Shown here one piece after another: positions 1-10,913 of a DNA stretch of 64,000 bases (position 1 is the stretch's first letter; every line of letters begins with the position of its first letter). The stretch is taken from contig NC_091972.1 of the NCBI RefSeq assembly GCF_036711975.1, positions 33,423,001 through 33,487,000 on the forward strand, read 5' to 3'. The position numbers were made by a program, and so were the translations under genes. A model generated the notes under the pieces. That model did not search any database. It was not told the origin of the DNA and worked only from the letters and a program-made list of their open reading frames with translations. The stretch comes from Onthophagus taurus. Lineage: Eukaryota; Arthropoda; Insecta; Coleoptera; Scarabaeidae.

Positions 1-320
1 CACTTCTTCATCTTCTTTTGCAATTCAATTGGAAACAAGAGTTGCTTCAGGCGGAGCATTGCAAATTTTCGCAGAGAGTTTGTCAGAAAAATCATCCAAC
101 TGCTCGTTATCTAATTGCTTGGAGTCGTCATCGGAATCTTCGAAGGATTTATATATATATTTGCTGAATCATGTTCTTGATTCAGCTGATCTAGCAAATT
201 GCATTGCACAAACTTAACCAACCGCGCTTTCAGCAATCTAAAGTTATAGTTAAGTTGATACAATCTCGACTATTTTATAACGATCGATATTGTCCACAAT
301 TTTTAAACAATGTTTTTTAG
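1..320. other. Sequence upstream of the P450 exons; no secure gene
   Basis: No P450 N-terminal membrane anchor or proline-rich hinge is found here, so the first P450 exon or exons probably lie to the left of the window. Positions 29-217 are open on the + strand, but the serine-rich product resembles nothing I know. On the - strand an acidic reading (residues such as SFEDSDDDSKQ) runs to a stop at 25-27 and is preceded by an acceptor-like TTCAG near 170. It could be the last exon of a minus-strand gene, but the support is weak. From about 220 to 320 the sequence is AT-rich intron ending in a T-rich tract and AG at 319-320. Confidence 0.3.
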
Positions 321-1872
321 ATATCTTCAAAATCTTTTCGGAAATGGTTAAAACATATGGTCCTTTATTTAGAGCTTTTAGTGGTTTTATACCGTTAATT
401 AATGTAACAAAACCAGAACATCTTGAGGTAAGTTAAATTACAATTAAGTTACTTTTCAGTTTATCGTTATTTTTACAGCAAATTATGTCAAGTTCTATTC
501 ACGTTCACAAAGGAATGATGTATGAAGCTTTAAAAGAATGGTTAGGAGATGGTTTATTAATAAGCAACGGAGTAAAATGGCATCAAAGAAGAAAAATGAT
601 CACCCCCACGTTTCATTTTAAAATATTAGAACATTTTATGCCTGTTTTCGTCAAAAAAAGTAAATTATTAATTGATTATTTAGAAAAAGAAAGCAATGGG
701 AATGGTTTTGACATCTGTCCATATATAACTCATTGTACTTTAGATATAATTTGTGGTAAGAAAAATATGAATTAAAATTTTATTTAAATAATATATATTA
801 AATTAATTAACAGAAACTGCAATGGGTATTTCTTTAAATGCCGTGTCAGATAGAAATAGCAGCTACATTCAAGCAACGAACAAGTAATTATTAGATTTAT
901 AAATATTAATTTTAATTTTTAGCAAACATTATTTTAATAGCACACGAGAATTATTTATAATAAGACAAGCAAGTATTTTACAACAAACACCTTTATATCC
1001 ATTTTTAAAAGAGGGAAAATCTTTCTACGAAAACGTTAAAGTTTTACATAACTTCACCAATAAAGTCATTTCGGAACGAAAAGAATACTTAAAAGAACAT
1101 CCAATTAAAATTGAAGAAGACGACGAAACTTTTACGAAAAAACGGTTATCGTTTTTGGATCTTTTGCTGACCTCAACCGAGAAACTAACCGATTCTGATA
1201 TTAGAGCGGAAGTCGATACTTTTATGTTTGCCGGTCATGATACGACAACAACCGGAATATGTTGGACTTTATTTTTGTTAGGATTAAATCAAGATTACCA
1301 GCAAAAAGCTTACGAGGAAATTCAAGATGTCCTTGGTGATAAGAATACGCCTGAAACCATTTCAGATTTGAACGAATTGAAATACTTGGAATGTTGTATA
1401 AAAGAAAGTTTGAGGATTTATCCAAGTGTACCATTAATTTCTAGAGTACTAACTGAAGATATTACATTAGGTAAGATCAATGATTTTTACCTTTTTAAAA
1501 TTTTCATTAATTTTATTTATTATTTTAGATGCATTTAAAATTCCCAAAGGAACTAATTGCAATTTAGATATTTATCATACTCATAGAAATCCTGAAATTT
1601 ACCCAGAACCCGAAAAATATGACCCTGATCGATTTCAACCCGAAAATTCTAAAAATCGCCATCCTTACGCTTACATCCCTTTTAGTGCTGGTCCTAGAAA
1701 CTGTATTGGCCAAAAATTCGCAATGTACGAAGAAAAAACGTTATTGGCATCGATATTAAAAGCTTACGAAGTTATTCCTGTTGATACACGCGAATCCATA
1801 AATATTATACCTCAAATAGTTTTAAAAACAGAAAATCCGTTCAAAATTGCTTTGAGAAAACGTACAAAATAA
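321..1872 (+). CDS. Cytochrome P450, CYP4 family (5'-incomplete, five visible exons)
   Basis: Haem-thiolate monooxygenase of the endoplasmic reticulum. The family oxidises fatty acids, hormones, pheromones or xenobiotics; the substrate cannot be told here. Exons are 321-427, 479-755, 814-883, 923-1470 and 1529-1872, all with GT/AG borders and consistent phases, giving about 447 residues. The C-helix WxxxR appears as KWHQRRK. The I-helix is EVDTFMFAGHDTTTT, which is the CYP4 signature. ExxR is KESLR. The haem loop is PFSAGPRNCIG, with the axial Cys. The stop is at 1870-1872, followed by AATAAA repeats at 1879-1895 that can serve for polyadenylation. Family members have about 500 residues, so some 55 N-terminal residues (membrane anchor) are missing and probably lie outside the window. 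No lesion is seen, so this looks like a working gene. Confidence 0.93.
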
Positions 1873-2680
1873 TTTATTTTAATAAATAAATAAATAATGA
1901 CAATAATAATTTTTTTTATTAATTCATTCTAAACTGTTTAGTATCTTAGATTTTGGTTTCCGGTTTTCTTCCGGGTAACGTAAAACCGAGCTTCTGGGTG
2001 GCCTGATTATACTCAATAATTAAACAATTATGCAACGTTTACACGTCCCGGGAGAACGGGGAGGAAAATTGCCTTGGGCTGCGCAATAACAACAGCTTAT
2101 TCCCTTATGATATTAATAAACGGGAACCCCACCACTATATACAAAGCAACTTCCTACCAATAGCGAAAAGCTCTACGAAGCTTACCCACATTAATGCGAT
2201 CAATAAAAATTACAACCCTTGTATTCAAGCGACATCTACATGGGAGTGGTGGAAATAACTCTACTTAAAATAAGTTTGTTTTACGGAATTTCTTCTACTT
2301 TACAGAGTTACTTGCTTGATTGGTTGTTATCTACATTTAAATACAGTAAGTTTTTAATGGTTATTTCAAATTCTTTATATTATGCCAAAATATATATAAT
2401 TTTGAATATATATTTTGAACATTTTATACCTAAATCTTCAAAATTACGGTAGAAGATAGTTTCATTACTAGACATCGAATTGTATGCATTTGCATATTTG
2501 CATATGCAAATTATATCTCCATATTTATAGCATTATTATATAAATTAGTACTTCTTTGTCGATCCTGCATATTTCGGTAACGAAGTCTGTATATATCTTG
2601 TGTATATATCTTAAAAAAAAAGTAATTTAATAAAGATTTTTGTGTTTTTATTGTTTTAGTAATCAACAAATTTTAATATA
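1873..2680. other. P450 3' flank; no gene recognised
   Basis: After the polyadenylation signals there is a GC-richer stretch (about 1950-2120, containing CCCGGGAGAACGGGGAGG) that could be an old repeat, then AT-rich DNA. An open frame at 2219-2452 is hydrophobic and low-complexity and matches no family I know. A small palindrome of TGCATATGCAAAT type lies near 2485-2512. The TA at 2679-2680 is the target duplication of the next element. Confidence 0.4.
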
Positions 2681-3030
2681 ACCTGACCGGCAAAAAAAAC
2701 CGGCCACTATAAATTTGCCACTACTTCAAAGCTGGGTTTATCGCGAACCGCGCATTCGATTTTGATGATTCTTTTTTTAATGGAAAGGTTGATTCTTCTG
2801 TAATAATCCTGCTATAGAAATTTTCGTTCAGATTTTAATTTGAGCATATACGGGGTGAGAAAAATGAGAAAAACTTTTATTCTCTCACCCCAGCTGCTAC
2901 AGCAGAGGGTATTACCTGGAATCAAACAGTAGCCCGATCTTTTCTGAGCATTTTCTTTTTTTATTCACTCTATTATCTCTGTTACTAACGAAGATGCAGT
3001 ATTTTAAAGCGATCGCCTGTGAAAACAAGA
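2681..3030. repeat. Left long terminal inverted repeat of the Tc1-like element
   Basis: It pairs with the reverse complement of about 4534-4898 over most of its length. Shared blocks include the GACCGGCAAAAAAAACCGGCC start, the GCTGGGTTT...CGCGAACC block, the CCCCGTATATG block and the GATGCAGT...TTAAAGCGA block. Scattered substitutions show age. The extreme end itself contains a short hairpin (GGC...GCC around the A-run). Confidence 0.85.
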
Positions 3031-3040
3031 TGAGTGACAA

Positions 3041-3480
3041 TAGTAGTTGATGACCGTTTTATTGTTCTAAGCAATCGTAGAACGACAGCTGTAGAGGCTC
3101 AGCATCGTTTTCAAATGGTGCGTGCTGTTGATGTCAGTGAGAGAACCATTCGCTGAAAACTTGCTAGAACTGGTCTGGCTGCAAGAAGGCTGCCAAAGGG
3201 CCGAGGCTGCTTCCTAGATATCGATGTGCGCACTTACATGTGAATTGGGAGATCGAGCAATGGAGGAATGAGTAGTGCAATGGAGGTCCTTTTTACGGAT
3301 GAGTAGTGGTTTTGTCTACTATCACCCGATAGTCAGGAGCGAATATGAAGACGTTGAAATGAAAGATTTGTGGACTATACAATAATTATGAAACGCGAAA
3401 GTTTCGATGGTGGTTCTGTGATGGTGTGGCCGGGTATTTCCAAAGAAGCCTATACAGATTTTTAATCATTGTTAAAAGTG
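3041..3480 (+). pseudogene. Tc1-like transposase, decayed 5' half (left copy)
   Basis: Conceptual reading gives the N-terminal helix-turn-helix part (NRRTTAVEAQHRFQMV, then VDVSERTIR). After several stops it gives the start of the DDE domain (LFTDE followed by a stop, then GGSVMVWPGIS). It is parallel to the minus-strand copy at 4390-3753 but more damaged. Coding identity fades out near 3480, where the sequence becomes non-coding. It cannot make a transposase. Confidence 0.75.
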
Positions 3481-3752
3481 GCGCCTTAAATCACTGACCT
3501 TGAAAAGTAAAACTGGGCACCCGAAACAGTTTTGCAGAAGCACTTACATTTTCTTAGAATTACAGAATTGCGTACGTCCATACGTTCATTATTGTAAACA
3601 TCTGTTCTCAGTTCTAATATGCGGTAAAAACAAAGACAAATAAACAAGAAAACAAATTTAATTTAATGTAATAATTAATAATAACACGAAAATTAATAGC
3701 GTGTGTGCTCCCAACGAGCCAAAGTAACGTCATGTAGTCGGCATCGAACTGA

Positions 3753-4390
3753 TTAGGTTCGTAATTGATCCCTGAGGAATTGCGGTAAACTCTTTTTCAA
3801 GAGCAATTCGTAACTACTGAGGGTTGTCCGGTAGGACAGGACGACGACGAATGCGTCTCTGAAGTTGGTCCCAAAGATGCTCGATAGGGTTAAGGTCCGG
3901 GCTGCACGCTGGCCACTCCATCCGTTCAATACCCACCTCATCAAGATATTCGCGAATCACACGTGCTAAGTGCGGTCGCGCATTGTCATGCATTAGCATG
4001 AATCCGTCACCAATAAAATGGGAATAGGGCACGACAGCTTCTTGCAGAATATCTTGGATATAACGGTGGGCATTTAGCGTGCCATTTTCAACAAAGATGA
4101 CCATCAGGTGACCGGAGACAAAATCGGGACTCGTCAGTGAAGAGCACCTTACCCCATTGTTCCATTTTCCAATTCGTATGTAGGCGCCCAAATTAAAAAC
4201 GTGCTCGCCGATGTCTCTGGAGCAGCCGCTGTCTTTTGGCAGGTCTTCTTGCAGTTAGATCACTTTCAGCAAGTCTTCGACGAATGGTTCTTTTACTTAC
4301 GTCAACCCCACGCACCATTTGAAGACGATGCCGAGTTTCTACAGCAGTCGTTCTACGATTCCTCAGAGTGTTTAGCACAATAAATCTCAA
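3753..4390 (-). pseudogene. Tc1-like DD34E transposase, frameshifted and internally deleted (right copy)
   Basis: Cut-and-paste transposase of the Tc1 group. The N-terminal frame (4390-4193) has the paired-type helix-turn-helix (TTAVETRHRLQMV, VSKRTIRRRL). The C-terminal frame (4191-3814) has HDNARPH with the second Asp, and SPDLNPIEHLWD with Glu, 34 residues apart, hence DD34E. The first catalytic Asp (LFTDESRFCL) is coded near 4140-4160 in a different frame, and roughly 40 residues between that motif and VENGTLNAH are gone. A further frame change lies near 3820. The frame starts immediately inside the right inverted repeat, so repeat-borne sequence served as its promoter region. Confidence 0.85.
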
Positions 4391-4533
4391 TTAAAACATC
4401 TTCAATTAAACTAATAATACGCGCAACATCAGTTATTGACAACGGCATCTTTGACAACTGTCAATTTACTATTCGAAACAACTGACATACGCTACCTCGC
4501 GCGCCACCTTAGATTTTGTATGCTTGTTTCTCT

Positions 4534-4898
4534 TGTTTTCACAGGCATTCGCTTTAAAACACTGCATCTTCGTTAGTAACAGAGATAATAGAGTGAATAA
4601 AAAAACAAAATGTTCAGAAAAGATTGGGTTACCGTTTGATTCCAGTTAACACCCTCTGCTGTAGCATCTGCACCCCACAGGGTATTTCAAATTTCGAGAA
4701 AAAATGCATTTCTCATTCTTGCACCCCGTATATGTTCAAATTAATATCCGAATAAAAATTTCTATCGCAGGATTATTACAGAAGAATCAACCTTTCGATC
4801 AAAAAAGGAATCATCAAAATCGAATGAGTGGTTCGCGAGAAACCCAGCTTTGAAATTGTGGCAAAATTTTAGTGGCCGGTTTTTTTTGCCGGTCAGTT
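4534..4898. repeat. Right long terminal inverted repeat of the Tc1-like element
   Basis: Reverse complement of about 2681-3030 with point differences and small gaps. It ends in GCCGGTCAGTT before the TA target duplication. Confidence 0.85.
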
Positions 4899-4942
4899 TA
4901 TGATACTTATTCAAACATTCGAATACATTTCTTGATATAGTA

Positions 4943-6783
4943 GAAACCACGAGAGGTGGCAGTGACTTGACGTTTAAAAATCGTATGAATCAAGATATGG
5001 ACGTACGACTTAGATTATTTCACCACATACATTTAAATGTAGGTTATGTTAGTAATAGAGGTTATATGTCAAACATTGTCAAAGATAGGAGAGGTTAACC
5101 AGCGAAAAAGCGTTTATATATTATTATATATATATATACATATATTATATTTAATAAATTAATTTAATATTTAATTCATATTTAATATTTAATAATTTTT
5201 ATTTAATATTTATAATTAGTCCATATCATCCTCTTCTTCATCACTACTCTCCTGATTTAAATTAATAATTAATGGCGCCTGCACTCTTTCCAGATGATTT
5301 CTAATACCCAGAAAAACTCCATTTCTTTCTCAACGTGATTAGTGTAATGACGCCATTCCTTTGCGTTTACGCGTGACAAAGTGTAAACCTGACCACATTG
5401 CCAAAACCTTATCATCACCATATATCCATCTCTATCACTATGCTGGTTGTAAAAAAGTTTACATTTTGCCCAAACTAATTCAGTAGGATTGAATTGGCAA
5501 TGATAAGGTGGCAATCGAAGCACTTTATGGCCCCACTCATTCGCCAATTCATCAATTTCATACGTTTGGGTAACTTGGGCATCTTTAGCTAACGCATATA
5601 GTTCCATTTTAAGCATATTAGAATTATATGCAATGTTGTTAGCTTTCAAAAAACTTTGAAGTTCCTCCTTGCGCCATGTAGTAGCGGGTATTCTTTGGAT
5701 TAATTTTGGATGATAAGATGCATTATCAAGGATAATTATACTAGGATTTTCTAAGTTTGGCAGCAATTGTTCTGTAAACTATTTTTTAAATAAATTAGCG
5801 TTCATGTTATCATGATAATCAAAAAAAATTTTTTTTGACGTAGATGCAAACAATACATTTGCTCCTTCAATAAATCTTTCGCTTTTACCAGCATGCAGAA
5901 CAATATATCTTTTTCCTTCACTAATATTTTTTCTTCTAATAGATTCTTTATTGTCATCATGCCAACTTCTTCTTGCTGAACCTTCAGCAAGAAGTCTTAT
6001 TCCTCAGTCTTATTTTCCATATATAGTCTCAAAAATTTTGCACGAGAAGACATAATATGCGGTTGCTCCATCAAACCTCTTCTATTATTGTCAATGGTAT
6101 ATGTAAATCCTATAGACTTCAAGCACCGTCTTAGGCTAGTAGCTGAAAAACTGAAGACATTGTTTTTACGAAGCTCCTCTTTGAGACATTTTACAGTAAC
6201 AGGAAGTAGTTTATTGCGGTTTGTATAAATTTTACGACGTATGGCGTCTTTCACAAAGTCATCAATATCAGTCCACCTTACTTTTTGCCTATTACGTGTT
6301 TTTTGGGGTGAGGATACAAAGGTTCCTTCTAATGATGCGGTTTCAAATCGATTTTTGATTCGATAAGTGGTTCTTACCGAAATTCCGCAAGCAGTAGCAC
6401 TTTTCTCTAAGTTTCTAGTTTCTCCTTCATTCGCGTATGTATGCCGAAAATAATTTAAAACATTCATAAACATCATCATAGATTTTTTATTTAATGATTT
6501 TCCTTTCAAAGAAAACATATTTTCGGCTTTTAAAAATGTCAACAGATTCATGACAACGCTCAGAAGACGTTTCAATTTCAGGTTATAATTATAGAGTGAC
6601 ATCCCTTAGAAGAACAGACGTACTTTTTCGACGTGGCTATTTGAATTGTACAGCAGACATATTACACTAATGCTATCTCTTTCTAACACATAATACTCTC
6701 TAGCGATTTGTGAATTTTAATTTACTACGTATGGCATTTGTAAGAACGGAAAACGATGATTTACTGCCAGCTCTCGTGGCGTC
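4943..6783 (-). mobile_element. Tc1/mariner-superfamily element with long D-to-E spacer
   Basis: Short inverted repeats of about 21 bp face each other: GAAACCACGAGAGGTGGCAG at the left and, in reverse complement, GACGCCACGAGAGCTGGCAG at the right. They are flanked by TA at 4941-4942 and 6784-6785. The repeat contains an internal mini-palindrome (CCACGAGAGGTGG). One broken transposase is read leftwards. It sits only 44 bp from the Tc1-like element to its left. Confidence 0.85.
5269..6602 (-). pseudogene. IS630/Tc1-mariner-type DDE transposase with about 81-residue D-E spacer
   Basis: The frame starting at 6602 encodes a helix-turn-helix domain (SATACGISVRTTYRIKNRF) and a second DNA-binding region. 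The catalytic part follows in other frames: RYIVLHAGKSERFIEGANVL near 5920-5860, then LDNASYHPK with the second Asp and LPPYHCQFNPTELVW with Glu. The spacing is 81 residues, far longer than DD34E and close to what I remember for the DD82E group called Sailor. The YLDETW-type block with the first Asp seems deleted near 5995, and at least two frameshifts and a stop interrupt the frame. It is non-functional. Confidence 0.8.
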
Positions 6784-6785
6784 TA

Positions 6786-7888
6786 TTATATCAAATTATT
6801 CGAATACTTAGCAACTATCGAATTATTCGATAGTTTTTATTCGATAGTGCCTATCACTAGGGAAATACCTGTACTAGCGATGTTGTAATCAGCCTTCCAG
6901 GAAAGTTGGCCTGCATTAGAACCTCTACCGTGGATTTTTTTGGCCATGCGAATATTCATGTTATAATCAGCCACATATCATTTTAATTGTTCATAGTGAC
7001 CTATTTTTTTAGCTCTGTTAAAAGGTCGCCGAATATCTTTTCTTTCGTCATGATTTACAACTAGACTTTCCAATATCACTGATATCTGCTGCATGACTAC
7101 CTCAATTTGATCATAATCTTTTGATCACAAAAATTTTATCAGTAAGGCGACTCTTAAACTGATCCCGGATGGTTTCTCAGTTATAAGAAGTATTCAATGA
7201 CAATTTTCTTGTAATCTATAAAATTAAATCTATAAAATTAAATTTATAAAGGGAAAATCAAAAAATTCTATGTCTGAAGGAGTCAATCTGGAGTCAATGA
7301 AAGGCACTGAAAATGAAATTAGGACAGACCGCAACAGTTCTGAATCTTTCCGTGCATACGTCTAATATGCAATATGTATGCGCGGAAAGTTTCAGAACTG
7401 TTCGGAACTACAGTACTTTTGAACCAAAACAGGCTCAATAAAAGAAGGAGTACCATAATTGTGGTATTTCTACCATTATATTATTGTTAATAATGATAAT
7501 ATAATAATAACAACTCATTTATTGACCTGATAACAAAAACCTGATACAAAAATATAATAATATAGCAAAATAAAAATACTATTAATTAAATCAAGTCAAC
7601 TAGGACGATTGTCAGAGGAGGTTTAGATAAACACCTCTGATTTTCACAAACTCCTGAAAATATTATAAATAAGAAGAGAATAGAAGAAAACAGATAAATC
7701 GAGAAAACACGCAAAACGTGACAAAACACAAAAGAACAAAAACAAAATTGTTTTTTCAAGTAATATCAAAAATCAAATTGCAATTTATATGCTTTGTTGA
7801 AGACAAGCACTTATTGTTTAGAACGTAAAGCTTCCAATTGCAAAAATCGGCAATTTTGTAAGAAAAATACCTTTTAAACAGTTGAGTG
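6786..7888. other. Intergenic sequence with traces of a decayed minus-strand ORF
   Basis: From about 7135 down to 6877 the minus strand shows a mostly open charged frame (VVNHDERKDIRRPFNRAKK, then SWKADYN after one stop) that I cannot place. A near-perfect hairpin lies at 7335-7400. The remainder (7440-7888) is AT-rich with no recognisable coding. Confidence 0.3.
7335..7400. repeat. 25-bp inverted repeat (hairpin)
   Basis: Arms 7335-7359 (starts CAGTTCTGAATCTTTCCG) and 7376-7400 are complementary at 23 of 25 positions around a 16-base loop. The right arm is followed by TTCGGAACTACAG. A close copy of arm plus follow-on (TTCAGAACTGTTCGGAACTA) occurs again at about 10420-10440, on the other side of the LINE, so this is a dispersed repeat rather than a terminator. 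Confidence 0.7.
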
Positions 7889-9979
7889 TTATTTATTTAT
7901 TTATTTGAACAAGAGAACAACAACGGGACGAACGGGCGAATAAATCGCAATTAATACGATCAGCGGTACGCTCCATTCTGAGAATAGGGGAATTCCGATA
8001 AGCATTTGTTCGCGGCATAGGTGCGTAAAACAAAAAGTCATATCGCAGTTGCCGCGGGGGAACATGAAAGTCGATCCTAGCCAGTAAAGATGGTGAATCA
8101 GAAAGACCACTGACAAGCTTGAACAGAAAATGTACGTCATTATATGCTCGTCATTGACGGAGAGTCAGAAATCCGAACATCTCACAATTGCGGGATAATC
8201 CACATATTCACGTCTGGTTTTGTAGCAAAGATATTTAATTAAACATTTTTGAACCTTTTCTAACCATTCAATGTAAACCGCATATTGTTAATTCCAGACA
8301 ATGCTTCCAACGTTTAAGACACTGCCAATATAAGCAGTATACATGCTTATAATTGCACTTGAGTTTGTGAAATGCTCGGTGGATCGTTTTATAAAGCCTA
8401 ACATTCTGTAACATTTTATTACCACTCCGTCATCGTGTCTGTCAAATATCAGCTTCTGGTCGAGTGTTACACCAAGATCGACGGTGTGCGTCACTCGACG
8501 CAGGCCTTCCGTACCAATACAATAGATATATTTGATGTAATCGCGTTTTTTAGTAAATGAAATAGTATGGCATTTGACAATATTTAGAATAAGGTGATTT
8601 CTAACACAGAACTGGTCAAGCCTGTCAAGGTCAGCCTGCAACTTCACACAATCATCTGTGGTCCGAACCGGCAAGAAAATTTTTAAATCATCAGCATACA
8701 TTAAACAGCGTGAATTGGTTATACAAGAGAATATATCATTAACATATATTAAAAATAGTAGTGGTCCCAGGTGACTGCCCTGAGGCACGCCAGAAGTCAC
8801 TATAGATGGATGCGAAGAGTAGCCGCCCGTGCGTACTACTTGGGTGCGTTCGGACACGTAGGAACCAAACCAACGCAGCAAGCCACCCGTCACGAGAAAA
8901 CATCGTAGCTTATTTAACAGTATAGTGTGGTCCACCTTATCAAATGCCTTGCTAAAATCAGTGTACACCGCATCCACCTGTACGTTATTATCAAGTGCCG
9001 AGAACAGAAAATCTGTGTATTCCAATAAATTGGTTTCAACTGATCGTCCAGGATAAAACCCATGTTGACTCATATGTATATTCTGTTTGACTTGAAAAAA
9101 GACGCTGGTGTACACTAATTTCTCAAAAACCTTGCAAATAATAGGCAATAATGATATCGGTCGGTAATTAGCAACTAAATTCCTAGCACCATTTTTGAAA
9201 ATTGGGACTGGAGAAATTGGATTTTTCTGGAAAAATCCCCTGTTGCAAAGATTTATTATAAATTAAGTGTAGGGGTATTGCCATAGCCTCAGAGCAGTTC
9301 CTAATCAAGATTGGTGGTAGATTATCCGCTCCCGGCCCTTTATTCAACGCTATCCCATGTAATGCTTTGTGTACTTCAGCAATAGTAAAGGACCCAACAG
9401 ACACATTAGACAAACCTATCACGCCCCCCTCGTCAAGCACGATAGCAGACGGTGGTGTAAAAACTGTCGAAAAATACTCAGCAAATAGCGAACAAATGCT
9501 TTCCCCATCAGAAGCTACAGTACCATCATACTCGACGCTAGCAGGGACACTCGGGCCGCCTCTCCTGCGTTTCAGATAAGACCAAAATTGTTTCGGGTCT
9601 GTGACAATATTATCCTGCACGTGTTCCATGTATGTTATGTGATCGCGATCGATCAGAAACTTTGAGCGACCACGCAAAAGCGAAAAAGTAACGTAATCCA
9701 ACTGATTCCCATAGAGCTTCCACCGTTTATGCATCCTACGTTTTTCATTTAACACCCGAATCGTATCCCTTTGAAACCAGGGCGGGTAACCTTTCACATA
9801 CCGGGACTTTTGTGGAACATATTTTTTTATTGCCAGAAACAAATGTTTATACAAAAAGTCTGTAGCATCATTAGCGTTTAGGTTGGCTAATACAGTGTCC
9901 CATCTAATACTATTAAGATCACTAGTAATATCATTGAAGGAAGCTCTATTGTAATTATAGCTTAAAGATAAGTTATGAG
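7889..9979 (-). mobile_element. Jockey-like LINE, 5'-truncated
   Basis: The 3' end lies at about 7889-7905, where the minus strand shows an (AAAT)n tail. The 5' end is truncated at about 9979, where the LINE frame runs into an older LINE of another family. It lacks ORF1 and the endonuclease. Jockey-clade elements insert by target-primed reverse transcription, which explains both the truncation and the simple-repeat tail. Confidence 0.85.
7901..9979 (-). pseudogene. Jockey-like reverse transcriptase, frameshifted
   Basis: Frame 9979-9183 holds the linker before the RT domain (YPPWFQRDTIRVLNEKRRMHK, GPGADNLPP). After a frameshift near 9235, frame 9148-8288 holds RT motifs: GFYPGRSVETNLL, VDAVYTDFSKAFDKVDH, TSGVPQGSHLGPLLF and MYADDLKIF, the YADD catalytic box. 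A second frameshift follows near 8288; the C-terminal part (ARIDFHVPPRQLR and onward) is read in other frames to about 7905. The organisation matches the LINE at 30.9-33.7 kb closely, but the two are clearly distinct copies or subfamilies. Inactive. Confidence 0.88.
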
Positions 9980-10345
9980 GCAGGATAGACAAGCAGTTCT
10001 GTCTGCGGACATTTATATTATGAACGTCCGTTCTAAAACTGATATTATTGTACAGGTAAGCCTTAGTTTTGAAAATAATAATTTTGAAAAATAATACTAT
10101 CTCATGAAAAATTCTCCTTGCTTTCATACTCAGCCACCGTATCTCAGGCAACTTGTAAGAGATCCTTTGATTTGGACTCGTGCCGCAGCATCTGCACGCA
10201 GATGAGGTCCATAAACAGCGTTGCAGTGATTAAAGTCAGAAAGTATCAACGTGTCAGTGAGCAAGGCTCTACTTTGCGTGCTTAAAATGTGACGGTTGGC
10301 GTATAAACACTTAAGCGTGGCCTAAGAACATCTTATTTCCCGCAA
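9980..10345 (-). pseudogene. C-terminal fragment of an older LINE, interrupted by the Jockey-like LINE
   Basis: Reading leftwards from about 10345: YANRHILSTQSRALLTDT, then ILSDFNHCNAVYGPHL, then AYLYNNISFRTDVHN. This order matches the C-terminal domain of the LINE at 52.3-54.4 kb (SQFNYMVPVYHPAL, then SYLYRKINFRSNVHN). It is therefore a copy of that second family, not of the element it joins. The frame continues without a stop across the junction at about 9979 into the Jockey-like sequence, making a chance fusion ORF. Confidence 0.75.
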
Positions 10346-10913
10346 GCGATCCAACTTCAACACCATGCAGTCTTTGTTATGCATTTCATATGCATCAAAT
10401 GTTAATTCCAGAAAGGTTCAGAACTGTTCGGAACTACAGAACTCTTAAACCAAAACAGGGGTTTATGTTTGTGCATCTTGTAGTTTTACTATGTTGAGTG
10501 TAGAGTGTAGACTGTTTGCCATCAGTTTTGTGATCCAGAGTGGCTACATCTTTCTACAAAATTTAGGTAAAGTATGTACATAAGTACTGGCTTAGAAAAG
10601 GCTATGTCATCCATAGTTGAATTGGATGCCCAATACATTACGAAAGAGCAAAAGTAATGTTTTGTACCTTTTTTATTCCGAAAATTTTCAGCATCCTCTC
10701 TGCCTAATTTTACGGTTGTTCCTGACAGTTAGATGAAAGTTGAAGACAATTTTTGGCAAAAAATAATTAATATTAATAAAAGAAGTTCAATCAATTTTAT
10801 TATTACTTTTTTATAAAGTCAGAGAAGAGTTATCTGTTGTGGTTGAATTAGTTATCATGGGAAATAAATTGTTGTTCTAACTAATTTAAGTCTCAATGAG
10901 CCTCATAAATCCA
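10346..10913. other. Intergenic sequence
   Basis: It contains the second copy of the GAACTGTTCGGAACTACAG motif (about 10420-10440) and AT-rich DNA. No coding or repeat boundary is recognised beyond that. Confidence 0.4.

Larger units (their letters stand above)
2681..4898. mobile_element. Tc1-like transposon with long inverted repeats and two converging 5' halves
   Basis: The element is bounded by TA (2679-2680 and 4899-4900). The termini ACCTGACCGGC and, in reverse complement, AACTGACCGGC start inverted repeats of about 350 bp (about 2681-3030 and about 4534-4898). Just inside the left repeat a decayed transposase start reads rightwards; just inside the right repeat a better preserved copy reads leftwards. 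A normal Tc1 element has one transposase, so this looks like two 5' halves joined tail to tail by recombination or template switching. Both reading frames are broken, so it is dead for self-mobilisation, although its ends look intact enough to be moved in trans. Neither half shows its own 3' inverted repeat in the middle. Confidence 0.85.

Noticed and set aside
29-217. First exon of the P450
   Set aside because: The product is serine-rich and lacks the hydrophobic anchor and proline hinge; no donor in the right phase.
2219-2452. A small membrane-protein gene after the P450
   Set aside because: AT-rich hydrophobic ORF with no family match or splice structure.
9367-9579. Plus-strand gene opposite the Jockey-like LINE
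   Set aside because: Antisense shadow of the LINE linker region.
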